Origin: Marisa cornuarietis
Taxonomy: Eukaryota; Mollusca; Gastropoda; Architaenioglossa; Ampullariidae
Assembly (NCBI GenBank): GCA_004794655.1
Contig: SMMW01000596.1
Location: 310,001-374,000, forward strand
Length of the DNA: 64,000 bases
Direction: 5' to 3'
Shown: positions 38,701 to 52,400 of the stretch, piece after piece
Layout: each line of letters begins with the position of its first letter
How positions within the stretch are numbered: position 1 is the stretch's first letter
Made by a program: the position numbers and the translations under genes
The notes under the pieces: model-generated
What the model saw: only the letters and a program-made list of their open reading frames with translations
Database searches by the model: none
Told to the model about the DNA's origin: nothing

Positions 38701-41700
38701 ATGTAAAAGTAGCTATACAATTCAGAAATTGTCTTTAAGAGGTATAAATCAGTAATCTGCTTTGTTAAAGTCATGATATTATTACACAATGTTTCAGCAG
38801 TAGCTTTGCGCTGGATTTGTTGGTATAATGACAATTTAAGTCATGAAAGTTTAACTTTCTTTGAAGTCAACTGACTATTGGCTTACAAGAATGGGTATAT
38901 ATACACAGTTGCAGAGGTTCAGAGACCAGTCTATGGCGATGTCCTGTTAGCAACTTCAACGTCAGCTACAGCTTCTGCTCGTCCCCATCCTACATCCCGA
39001 GAGTGAGGTGCACGGGTCAAGGTCAGTGACATAAATCGTGCTGACATGAAGCTTACATGGTACGCAATGTCATGAACTTAGTCTTGACATGTCGCATAAG
39101 TGGTTTGGCATGTTCTGCCAATAAGTACATGCATGGTTTATTAATACTAAATTATCTGGCTCATGTTGCCGTAATAGTTGCATATCTTGCTTGCTCTTAC
39201 ATATAATACCAAATCTGTTCTCCCCCAAAACTAGTGGGTTTTCTTCGTTCTTCGTTCGTCTATCGGGAGCCGATGATGACCACAACTACGCGCAAAGAGG
39301 AGGAGTTAATGGCGGAGGTGATGGGTGCGGAAGTGGCTGGTGAGCCCAGTCCAGGCCCCGAAGAGTCTCCAACATGTGGGACAGACATTTGAGGACGTGG
39401 GGTTTGAAGGGTTGGACATTATGGCCTTTCGTGCTGCGTGTCTCTCTTTTGTCGCCGTGACGCGTCTGGCCTCAGCTGCGTAGGCTCCCTGGGTGAGGGC
39501 GCTGCGCCAGGATGGATGGTCGAGGGCCTCCCAGCTGGCAGCATTGATGCCAAGATCTCTGAGGGTGGCTTTGAGGCTGTCCTTATTTTGCTTTCTCTGC
39601 CCTCCAACTGTGCGCTTTCCCTGGCACAGCTCTCCATAGAACAGCTGCTTTGTCAGACGACTGTCAGGCATATGGACAACATGTACGGCCCATCTGGTCT
39701 GCGATTTCAGCAGAAGTGTGTATTTGCTGGGAATGAGAGCCCGCCTCAGAACTTTTGTGCCGGGGATCCTATCTTGCCATCCGATATGTAGCAGGCGGCG
39801 GAATCAGATCATATGGAACTGGTTGAGCTGCTTGGCGTATCTGGCGTAGATGCTCCAGGTCTCAGTGGCGGAGAGAAGGGTGGGGAGGACTACTGCAGTG
39901 TAGACTTTTAGCTTGGTGGTGAGTTTCAGACCGCTTCGCTTCTAGACGTTTCTGAGCAGTATGCCATAGGCAGCACTCGCTTTAGCGATTCTGTTGTGGT
40001 CAATGTTTGCTGAGTTTGAGAGAGTGCTACCCAGGTAGGTGAAATGCTCAACTGCTTTTAGGTGGCATCCCTTGATTGTGATGTGCGACTGCTGGTAGGG
40101 CTTGCCGGGGGCAGGCTGTAGCATGACTTCGGTCTTTTTGGTGCTGATGGTCAGACCGAAGTGTTCGCATGCTACTGACAGACGATCAACCTCCGCCTAC
40201 ATCTCATGCTCAGTGCTGGCGTTTAGGGCGCAATCATCAGCGAACAGTAAGTCTCTGATGGTATTTGCTTTAACTCTGGTCGTTGCCATCAGCTGTGGTC
40301 CGTTATGTATCTGATCATCAGACCCTCTAGACTATCGCGAAATTCATCTGTCATCATGGTCGAGAAGATCATACTGAAGAGCGTCGCGGCGAGCACGCAG
40401 CCCTGCTTTATTCTCGACTACTGTGATCATCATCCCGTCGTAGAACTGCCGGACACATCTAGTGAACTTGGGTGGGCACTCAGACTTTTCTATTATTTTC
40501 CAGAGACCATCCCTGCTGACCGTGTTAAAGGCCTTGGTTAGGTCTACGAAGGTTGCCCTTTCTTTTATATATGTAGACTATGGTGGGATCCTGAAATTGC
40601 TGGGGGACTGCGCACTGGTTCCACATTGACAGAAAGAGTAGGGTCTTTCCCTGCGACAAGACCTGACCGCCTGCTTTGTAAAACTCGGCAGGAACGCCAT
40701 CTGCTCCCGGGGCCCTACCATTTGCTGTCTGCTTGACAGCCTTCGTGACTTCGACTTCTGTGGGTAGCATGTCAGGTTTTAAAGCAGAAATGAAATAAAG
40801 AATACGCTTCAACTCTAGTTTTATAATTTTTATAAAATCACAAAAGTATAAACCTTTGGCGAATGTAAGCGAGATTAAAACGTTTTATTACAATAAGATA
40901 TCCTGCTTCTCTTTTACATAGAATATTAATTTCATTTTTGAGACACACTTGTTGACTATCGTTTAGTATTTATCCGGCTTTGTTTTGTTTGTTCAGTAGA
41001 CTTGTTTGCTGGTTGGCTGGTTGATTTGCAGGGCTCTGTTTTGGGCCCGGTTCTATTTTCTATTTACACATCTCAGCTTGGTCCCCTCATTGATAAGCAT
41101 AGTGTGAACCGCAAGATGTTTGCAGATGATACCGAACTCTATCGTTCTTTCAGTAGAGACAGTGAGTCGATGTGTGAGGCAGTCTGTGCAGTAGAAGAGT
41201 GTTGTTAAGAGGTGTAGCCATGGATGCTAAGGAATAAACTCATGCTTAATGATGAGAAAACAGAGACGATGCTATGTGGTTCCAAGTTTAGCCTTAGCAA
41301 AGTCTCTCTAGACTCCATCCAAGTGGGTCAAGCTAGAATCCCCCTCTCCAGCTCCGTAAGGAACCTTGGACTCTATGTCGACAATCTTCTTACTATGTCT
41401 GATCATGTCCGTTCTGTGGTCAAGGCAAGTTATTTCCACATCCGCACACTTGGACGACTCCGACCCATTCTCAATAAGAAGACTGCAAATGCAGTTGCTG
41501 TGTCCCTTATTCATTCAAGATTAGACTATGCAAACAGCTGCCTCTGGGGAATTTCAAAGAGTGAGTTGAGGCTTCAGCGAGTGCAAAATACGGCTGCTAG
41601 AATAGTTGCACGAAGAAAAAAACTGACCATGTTACTACCGTATTATGTGACCTACACTGGCTTCCTGTGGAGAAAAGGATCGACCACAAATTGTTAACCC

Positions 41701-44700
41701 TGACATATGGCTGCCTTCACGACCTTGCGCCTGCATATCTACAAGATCTCATTCACCGTCACCAACCTCAGCGGAACCTTCGTTCAGCAGCCCAATTCAG
41801 ACTAAGACGACCAAATGTTCAGACAGGGAACACAAATAAAAAGACAATGGGTTTCAGATCCTTCAAAATGTAGCCCCGCTTCTGTGGAACTCGCTTCCTC
41901 TCTCGACCAAGGAGTCTGATAGTCTTGCAACTTTTAAGAAAAAACTGAAGACCAATTTGTTTCAAATAGACTAGTTTTTTAAGCTGCATTTTGTTGTTTG
42001 AACTTGTTCATTTGACCTGCAGTCTGGTGGCTGTTGGGATCACTGCGCATTGAGCGTATCTCTGCGATGCGGAAACTAACGCATTATAAAACGACATCAT
42101 CATCATCATCATCATGGCTAGCTGGTTACATTTTTTAACGGCTATTGTCATTCTTTTATCGTCATCATTCTTAGTAACACCACAACTCAGCATCATTTCC
42201 ACTGATATGTACATCTTAGGGACACTATAACACAGCGACAGTTACACTGATATATAAATCCTCATCTGAAAGTTTTCCTCTGTCCACAGTGAAGCTAGTT
42301 GAAAATGCGGGCTACGGGGCTGTACAGGTGCTCGTCAACGCAACGTCCAGGACATACGGGCTGGTCTGCGATGACAACTTCACGGACCGTGAGGCCAACG
42401 TGGCCTGCCGTGACCTCGGCTACCCTTACGGCATCCACCTGTGCTGCTCGGCGTTCGGGTACAAGTCCCTGCCTATCGTCCGGTCTGGTGTCAGGTGTAC
42501 AGGTACCGAGACTCTGTTCAGCGACTGTTATTACGACACGAGGACTGCCTACTGCCTGTCTGGAAACTATGCCTCCATCGTGTGCTCCAGCACTCCACCC
42601 GGCAGGGGTAAGATTTCAGCAGAAATATCTGCCCTATAATTTCACCAGAATGGCTTATGGTAGGTAATAAAGAAATATATTTCAATGCAACATAAAAGCT
42701 GTCTCACCTGTACAGTTTGATATAGGGAGCAACTATTATTGTGCATGAGTTCGCCTTTACTGACAAGACTATAGTGAGTAGAAGGGTTCAAAGCAGATAC
42801 CGATTCATGTAAAAACACCGACCTGTGTGACGTATCACTGTGCGCGGTTTTTAAATGTCCTCTCTAATGCTCTTATCAGAAGAAAGAAAGAGAAACTAAA
42901 ACTTCAAATATTTAGATCGCGCAAAAAACTAAGGTACATTGTATAACAATCTGTTTAAAAACGTGCAGCCTTAAAATATGTGAATACAAGTTTCTATTTT
43001 AAAACTTTTTACAGAGTTCATAACAATAAAAGGAAATAAATACTAATAAAATAGAGATAAAACGAATTTACCATATGCCCTTCACCGCCACATATTCTTT
43101 CTTAAAAATAGGCACAAAATAAGCAAAAGGCAACTGGAGATTTGCAGATACCTTATAGATTAAGGCCTATAGTTTGTGACTTCCTTCATCTTTACTCGTT
43201 ACAATTATGGTAATCCGTTTTGGGGTGTACATGCATGTGTGCGGGCGTGCAGGTGTGGGTGTGTGCGTCCAACGCATTGCTTTGAAATTCTGCTACATTT
43301 CTTTGACCATGAATTCTATCTCTAGACAGACTCGTACTGTTATGGGTAAAAGATCAGTACCCTGCTACTGGCTTTACGTCGACAGGTTACACAGTGCAGA
43401 TAGACACCGCGTCAAGAGGACCGTATGGACGGGTCAAAGTGCAGCACATGGGCTACTGGGGCTTCGTGTGTCCATCCGGCTTCGACCGCAACGACGCCAA
43501 CGTCATCTGCAGAGAGGCCGGCTACACCGGGGGCTGGGCCGTGGTCGACGAGTCCTACTACGACAGCTCCACCCTCCGCTGGCTGTCCAACATTGACTGC
43601 GACGGCAGCGAGTCTCACCTCAGCCTGTGCCGAAACCTCGTCTGGGGAAACGTCAGCGACTGTGGCACTTCCGGATACGCCGCCGTATACTGCAACAGAG
43701 AGACTGGTAAGCGGCCGAAAAACTGGAGCTAACGGGGGGAACGTGATGCAGTTTAATAAGCTTTGTGGTTAACTTAGTCCGTAATGTAAAACTAAAAGGT
43801 GTGCCTCTTCCATATCCGTGTAACGTAACGAACATTTTATCATTTGACATACCTATCGGGGATGGGTTCCTGACTTCACAGAGGGCTGGGAAAGGTAAAG
43901 CAACGAGAGGAAGAATATTGGTTTATTTAGTAGGAAAGTGCTTCCACCTTGAGGTGATTTCACACTAAGGGGTAAGAGGAAGGTGGTAGGAAACCCCCTA
44001 CTCACAGCTCTGCGGGCCATGTCACATACAGAGACGAGAGGAAGATGTGTAAATCACCCTAAAAAAAAAGATCTAGAGAAAAAGTGTGGTCTCTAGTACT
44101 GCTCTCCCCAAACAAAATTGGAGAGGACTTTTATCTTATGCTTACAGAATATAATATATGTAACGCATCAAAAGACAATAAGCTGTTTAGTATATTTCCG
44201 TTCCTCAAATCTTCCCAGACACCCAGCTCCTTCTGGTTAACGGCACACAGACGACGGGTCGAGTGGAGGTGTCAATGGACCAGGACAACAGCGGTTCAAT
44301 ATGTAGCGAGGGTTGGACCGACGTGGAGGCCGCCGTGGCTTGCAAGAGTATGGGGTTCAAATCTGGACGGTTCCTTGGCGCAGGCACCTACGGGCAGGTC
44401 AGGTGACAGTTTCACTTTATGGCAGTATTAGTACAACCAGTGCACTAATTACACAATCTACGCTAATACAATAATCTTTTTTGAAAACTGTTTTGTATTT
44501 CAACATTTGTGGTCTGTCACACAAAGTTAATTTTTTACATATGTTGTCTGTCCGACAGGGTTCGAGTGACTTGCTGTTCAGTCGCGTGGACTGCACTCGA
44601 GCGGCATCCTCTCAATCCCTGCTGGACTGCGATCTGTTGCTCGACAGCCTCCGCTCCGGGTATACAATCTGCCCGTATTCCAGTTATGGTCCTGCAGTGC

Positions 44701-45626
44701 AGTGTTTTAATGATTCAGGTGAGAACCATCTTCTAGAACCCAGAATATAGGAACGCATTCTCACTATTGGCGAAAGGAAAGAAGGAGTTCTTGCACCTTC
44801 CAGCTTAGTTTTTAAACCATCATATGGGTTTTGAAGGGGTCAATAGGCGAACAAGCTTACATTCTCATAAATGTAATATTAACACATGTCAGTATATACT
44901 AATACATTGTTTATGCCATAGATTGTATTATAGTTATGATCTGTTTACCTCAGTTAATTAATAAACTGACTTTTGTTATATCTGGCATTTCGCTAATAGA
45001 CTGATATTTTTTTTAGTCCGATTAACGGGGACAAGACAAGAGAATGACGGGCGAGTAGAAGTGTATATCAATGACAGCTGGACAGCTGTGTGCGACCAGG
45101 GCTTTGACCAGACGGCGGCACAGGTGGCCTGCAGGTCCCTGGGATTCTTATACGCGCTCCGTCAGTGTTGTTCTGCTCTTGGACCGCTGGGTACGGGCCC
45201 AGTCGATGCCAGACAAATCAGCTTCAGGGTCAACAGATGCCGGGGTCATGAGGCTACACTAGCGGACTGTGACGTCAGCACATCACTTTCCTGCCCCTCG
45301 GGAAAATACGCCAGCGTCGTGTGTTCTAACACTTTACTCCAAGAACAGAGTGAGTTGCGGACCAAACTGATAAGAAGTGTGTAATAAAGATGATGTAAAT
45401 ATTTAAAGTTGTTACTGGTCTTTTTTCTGTTTAGTTTCTTTTTTAGTCTTGAAAAAGCATTGGGAAATGGAACTGAGATTCTAGGATTTGTTACAAAGCT
45501 GCTTCAAGCGTGTATACTTTTGTTTACATTATTCCTCATTCTCTTCCATCCCTTTCTTTCATTCTTTCCCTCAGTCTCTCCTTCTTTCTCTCTATTTCTC
45601 TTAGATAAAAACACACACACACCACA

Positions 45627-45700
<74 letters not shown>

Positions 45701-46312
45701 TATTTTAATGATATTGTTTTTGAAAGTCAAGTGGCAGCAATACCGATAGCTTTCATCGTTTATTAAGAGCTAAAGAAGTTCCTGTTTACAGCACTGACAG
45801 TGCGACTTGCTGGACCAGGAGGGAACTACGGCAGGGTGGAGGTCAACCGTTACGGACTGTGGGGCCCGGTGTGTAACAGCAACTGGGACGATCGTGACGC
45901 TAACGCCACCTGCCGGGGTCTTGGGTACAGTCACGGAGTCTCTTTCTACGGAAAGAACGACTCAGGTATGTTTATCACTTGTCATTAAAATCTTTTCTTG
46001 AAATTATTTTGAAATGTCTTGATTTGTTTTACGCAGCTCAGTATGTTTCTCGCGACACTGAAACTCTTAACTGGACTTCTTTTCTAGAAACCCCCATTCT
46101 CGTGGGCGACTTCCAGTGCTCAGGCCAGGAGTCCTCGCTGGCAGGTTGCTCCTTTAAGGACAGCAGCAACGACATTGGCTGCTCGGAGAGGCGGGTGGCT
46201 GCCGGGGTCCTCTGTTCCCGTACATCGGGTATGAAGCTACCTTACCCAATGTTACTGTCAGGTAGTTTTCAATTTTTTCATCATCTCGAAATGGGACAAG
46301 CGCACAAAAAGA

Positions 46313-46368
<56 letters not shown>

Positions 46369-46441
46369 ACATCAACAACAGCAACAACAGCAACGTCGAC
46401 ATCGTCGACATCGTCGACATCAACATCAACATCAACATCGA

Positions 46442-46487
<46 letters not shown>

Positions 46488-49400
46488 GACATCATCAACA
46501 TCAACATCGACATCGACATTTTCAACATCAACATCATCAACATCAACATCATCGACATCATCAACATCAACATCATCAACATCATCATCAAGATCTTCAA
46601 GAACACTTGCTCTTTCAGACATCAAGCTGCGGCTCGTGGATGGCGGACGCCACTATGGTCGCCTGGAGGTCATGTATGAGGGTCAGTGGGGTCGGGTTAT
46701 TGACAGCTTCTCGGACACAAATGCTGACGTTGCCTGCAGACATCTTGGATTCGTGGGTGGGAAGAGTGATGGCGAGTACTTGCGAAAAGATACCGTTACA
46801 GGCCGGGTAAGTAGAAAAAGGTTTCTACTAAAGCATCTTGACAGGAAAGACAAGTAGCAAGTTGTAATGCACATTTACAGAACATGTAGTCTTCCTGAGA
46901 CAGGCTTCGAGTACTCTGATAATATATATATATATATATATATATTCTTAAATAAATATGTAATAATCTAAGGGGGGCTAATACTGGATGAGGCAAGTAG
47001 CTAATAATCTACAGCAGATTTTTTTTTAAGCTGAACAAGTATCAGACAATGTGGAGCTGTAGCTATGTAAGGGAGCTGCATGGTTGGCTAAAATCGTGTG
47101 AAAGTAAGATCGCAGTTTTTCTTGTAAATAATTATCTTGTCGTCTACGTTGCTGCTTTTATTACATTTATCGGACCTTAAAGACAGTTGAGTAATTTTAG
47201 TAATTGAATCTAGAAAATATTTATTACCATGGTTATGGCTTATATTTGAAGGCCTGTGACAACAGTTTGAATGTACTTCAAAACATTTAATTCTTCACTT
47301 TAATGCTCTCCTAGTTGCACACTTGCTGAAGTCATGACAGCTGATTTCTGGGATTTGCTGTGAAGCATGCAGAGTTGAGAAATAACTAGAGTTTTCTGTT
47401 TTTGTTAGGTCTGGATGAGCAACATCAACTGCAAAGGTTACGAGCAAAGTCTGTTTGAGTGTTCCAATAGTTGGAATTCCAGTTCTCGAAGTGGCGGGGA
47501 TGTATACGTCATCTGCTACAACACGAGTGAGTACATGATAACATCTGTTAATTATTTCTTCAGTCTATATGTACGATATACAGTGCACGATACATATTTC
47601 ATATGATAGAGATTCCAGTGCCAAGTCCTCTGCTATCTAACCCTAACCTCTGCAGGCAATTATATGAGGTCTGAGACAACAATACGAGAATGGAATGTAG
47701 CCGTAACAGCCATTTTTGGTGTTTTTTTTAATATTATATTATTTTTGTAATAGTTTGCACTAACACTAATAAATACAGTAAATTTATATAATTATTACAT
47801 TTTCTTTTCATTTTTCTTGAACCACCAGCACATCACCTTATCTCTTTCTCGCAACCACACACACACACACACTCACACTCACTCACACACACACACACAC
47901 ACATACACACACACAATATCATGCAAATAGACATATTCCTTACACAAACAAGTCTTCTATTTCCCTTGTAAGAGAACAATTAGCTTTCATAATAATCATT
48001 TTCACCATTTAAGATATTTTCTATTTATTTGTGAGATTTTAATATGACAAGCATACTGGTACTCTTAAAGAAAACGTCACAGTTATCAAGACAAGCTGAA
48101 AAAACTTAAATGTTAACTGTAACGTGATATTCTTGTTTTTGTTCTCCCTGAACTCTGCAGCCCGTATACATTTGGGAAACTCTTTCTCTATGGGAGAGGT
48201 GCAGATCTACTACAACAAACGCTGGGGAGCCATCTGTGATGGCGGCTGGAGTGAGGAGGACACTGGTAAGCAGTACATCCCTCATGTCATGCGATAAAAC
48301 CCACCGCAATCTCGTGATCTGAATTACAATTATCAACATTTAAAGGGTATTTTAGGGTCTATATAGCAATGCAGCTTTTCATATAAGCCCAGTCTATGTA
48401 CAATACTAACACGTTTCAGTTGCATTATTTATCATTTTCTATTCTATCGTAATCTATTTTATCCACTTTATCGAATAGATATTAAGACTTTGGATTCTTT
48501 TGGTTTTGCTTTATCCTTCATAAAAGAAAACTGACATGACCATTTAATAAAAAATAAATAAAATTGATTTTTTTCAATTGACCCTTATCCCTAACCTGTG
48601 AGTGTTGTCATGTCGTACCAGCTGTCGCATGCAGAGATCTCGGATACGACAACGGCTATAACCTGTGGTACAGCCCTTTTGGCAGATATTTCCGCCCTAT
48701 TGCAGAAAACTTCCAGTGTACGGGAAGAGAGCAGACACTGACGAACTGTAGTCACACAGCTCCTGAAAGTCTCAATTACTGCACGAAAGATGTTGTCTCA
48801 GTAGCCTGCTACAACGGGCCTCCTCCTACAGGTAGTTCAAAGTGTTCTGGATAGTTACAATATCCCAGCTAACATATTTTTAGCGTGATGTTTTTTATAT
48901 CATCGAGACAAAATGTCTTCACATTTCTGCAGGATCAATCCGTGGTTCCATAGTTCTAAATGACAAATATGGTTTTAGATATATATATGTATGTCAAGCG
49001 TGTTTCTACACATTTGCATGACATATGTACCTCCCTTTTGTCTAATGTCTTGTCATGCCATACCATGTCATATGTGATTATGCTAATGATACACAGATTT
49101 ATCAGTCAGCTTCACTTAGTGAACTTTCTTGACTACTGACACGGACACAGGACTGCATAGCTGACGTAAAGCACTGGATGTTCCAAAACAGACTTCCACT
49201 GAATGATGACAAGACTGAACTGCTACTTACTGGTCCGAAGACATGTCTGTCATCCTTCTCTCCCTTAGTCTCTGTCTACACAGAACTCAATTATTACCTT
49301 CTCCACCTCTGTCCGCAGATTGGGTGTCATTCTAGATCAGAGTTTGACTTTTCATCAGCATATTTCTCGCGTCTGCAGAATAAGTTACCTTGAACTTTGT

Positions 49401-52400
49401 AGAATCAGTACCATTCGTCACTATCTCACTGCTCATGAAACTAAAACTTTCATTCGTACCTTTGTGCTATCGAAAATGGACTGTTGTCATTCTCTTTCAG
49501 CTGGAGTTCCCGGAACAGCTTCGAATTGGTGAACGTGCGACGGCCATAACAAAAATTACGTACCTGCAGGCGGAACGATACAGAAAAGTGACGTCACTAT
49601 GACGTCACTCGACCTCTTGCGCCCGCTTGATGCACTCGCCCGCTATCGTCCGCTTAACAAATTCAACTCAAACAACCAACAACCATATTATACGATCAAC
49701 AAAAACTAAACTATCCATATCATGCGGTTTATACCCGACACTAACCCTAACCCCTAACCATAAACCTAACAACTAACCCTAACGCTAATCCTAACCCCTA
49801 ACCGTAGCCCTCACCCCAAACCCTAGCTGCAACCCTAACCCTTAACCTAACCCCAAAACTTAACCCTAAGCTTTAACCCTAACGCCAACCCTAAACCCTA
49901 ACCATATCCCTATCAGTCAGTTTGTTAACGGCACACAACTCCACGCAACGCCCTACCACTCTCCCCTCTCAAAAAGGGATTATGCCAGCTCTCCCTTTTA
50001 ACTATGACGCAGCGTGTTCAACTATATCAAGTTGTGCCGAATTCCCAAGTATCTTCTTGACAAACTTCAAAGGATCACCTTATCTGCAGACCATCTAGAT
50101 GTGAACATATATCACCTATCATACGCTCTCTCCACTGGGTGCCAGTATAGCCCACAAACTTTCCACTTAAACTTACTCTGCCGTTTCTGATACTGCTCCT
50201 CGGTTCCTCTCCAATCTCACTCCCATCTATACATGCGCACGACTTCTTCACTCATCTTCTGACACCGAGCTTCTGCGAGTCTCACTAAGACAAAGACGTA
50301 TGGACTGAGGTCTTTTTCATACCCCCCCCCATCAACTTGGAACGGATTACCTGTCTGTCTTCGTCACTTTGATTCTCGTACCACCGTTAAGTCCAAATTT
50401 AAGCCACATACTTTCAGAACGACTGCGACCCTCTCCTGATCATGAGCGTGCATAACGTGTGTCTGTAATTTACTTGTGTATGAGTGAATGTCTATTGTAG
50501 AAATGAGCGTCTCTTATATACGAATATGGGTGCATGGTTGTATGATTCTGTATTTTTCATGAAAAAAAACGTGTTTCCATATTTCATCATGACAAACCAA
50601 TATTTCCATACTTATGCATCATAAACATGTGTTTCTTCCTAACGTAGTCACGGTTCTTCTTTGAATGAAATAAACAGAATGAACTACAGTTGTAAACAAT
50701 CTTTCGTGTTCCGCTCTTTAGACTACACGATCTCATTAGACGGCGGGAAGACATACCCGGGTGAGATGCAAGTCACCTTCATGAACATCACGGGCAGCAT
50801 CTGCAGCGACAACTGGGACGACACCGACGCCAGAGTGTTCTGCAGGGAACTGGGCTTCCTGACGGGTCATGCTTTTAAGCGCCGGCATCTCTCAAATGGT
50901 CCATTTTGGATGAGTGATGTGCACTGTACGGGCTCGGAGCGCTTTCTGAGAGACTGTCCCAAGACCCTGGGTGCCGTGTCACAGTGCTCCACTCAAATTT
51001 CCGCTGGAGTAACTTGTTCAGACATTGAAGGTCAGCGGTGTAAACTAGTCCAATAACTGTTTGCTGCTGCTGTGATGATGACAATTTTTTTTAATGTTAA
51101 AAAATTTATCTTCATTGTTGGAATTTTATATTTGTCAATCAAAATATAACATTATTTTTTTAATTTTGCTAATATTTCATAAATTTCTGTATGATCTTTT
51201 ACGTGTCATTAAGTCTGTGTTTACCCTTTTAATCACGTTTTAACATTTTCCTTCGTTTATATATTGTATCCCATCGTGCATTGCGAGTAAAATGAAATTT
51301 TGAGCCTTAGTACACGTGGAATGTGTGAAGGTTTTTTGCTCACTAACGTCACACTGCCCAGGTATTAACTACCGTTTGGCTGGCAGCAAGTCTTCATACA
51401 AAGGACGCGTGGAGGTGCAGGTTAATGGCATCTGGGGTACTGTGTGTGGCTACGGCTATGATGCATCCTGGGCAAAAGTCTTCTGTGGGATGCACGGTTT
51501 TACGGAAGGATCTATAGATTACTTGGGGATTTACTCAAGCCCTCCCAGCAAGAGCCATCTGAACACGTTCATGTGCAACGGAGACGAAGCTGTGCTGGAC
51601 GAGTGCTGGCAGTCAGGCTGGGAGGCTGAGGTCAACACGCTCGATCCTGTCAATGTCGTCTGTTCTGGTGACGGTAAATTGAGCCAGAAGTGTTTCTTCC
51701 TGTGCTCTTCAATGTGAACTCTTCCCAGATCAGAATGTGTCTGCTTATCTTTCTGCATATCTCTAAGTAGTGGTTAACTAAGTTGATTCCACAGGTTTTC
51801 TTCGAACAAAAATTGATTATTCCATTTAGGTACCATTATAATGCACCCTCGACCGGTGTGTACCCATGCTCAGAAGGTCACATACATCTGCCACCCCAGT
51901 GGCTATCCTGTACCTACTGTTTGTGATAAGGCTTGCCCTAACACTATTAGGGGAAATAAAACTGAGGACCATAATAGCTGCACAATTTAGCTTTATAATA
52001 TTTAGCATCGTTACGGAACGCACTGTAAGGAAACACACGTATAAAATGTAAGATTAATCTAAGGATTCGGTTTGTTTAAATGAAAAGAATGAAAAAATCG
52101 CACCGGTAAATGAAATAAGTCCAAGAATAAGTTCAAGACACAAGATGGTTATTTTACGGGGCAAACGTGATAGTCGATAATGAACTTAAAAAAACCCAGG
52201 TTTTTTCAAGTTACTCCTCTTCATAATTTGAGGAGGCAACAAAAATCTCTGTTGTTAAACTTTGCAGTGCAAACGGTGTTGCTTTAGAATTCTGTATTGT
52301 AAACAGATCTCCTTTTGAACTTTTGATGAAAATCTTATTTTCAACCTTGACCTGCTTTGAAACTGTTCAGTACCAACAGCCTTGTTCTTAAACTGTGCAG

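Noticed and set aside
38915..39021. D10 second half starting at the tgcag acceptor (38915)
   Set aside because: It would delete the conserved C5 cysteine. The acceptor six bases earlier keeps it in the same phase.
45504..45730. Poly Cys-Val and Thr-His ORFs
   Set aside because: Translations of the (CA)n microsatellite.
46154..46625. Minus-strand poly-Met/poly-Asp ORFs
   Set aside because: Antisense readings of the trinucleotide array; the + strand frame is the one continuous with the exons.
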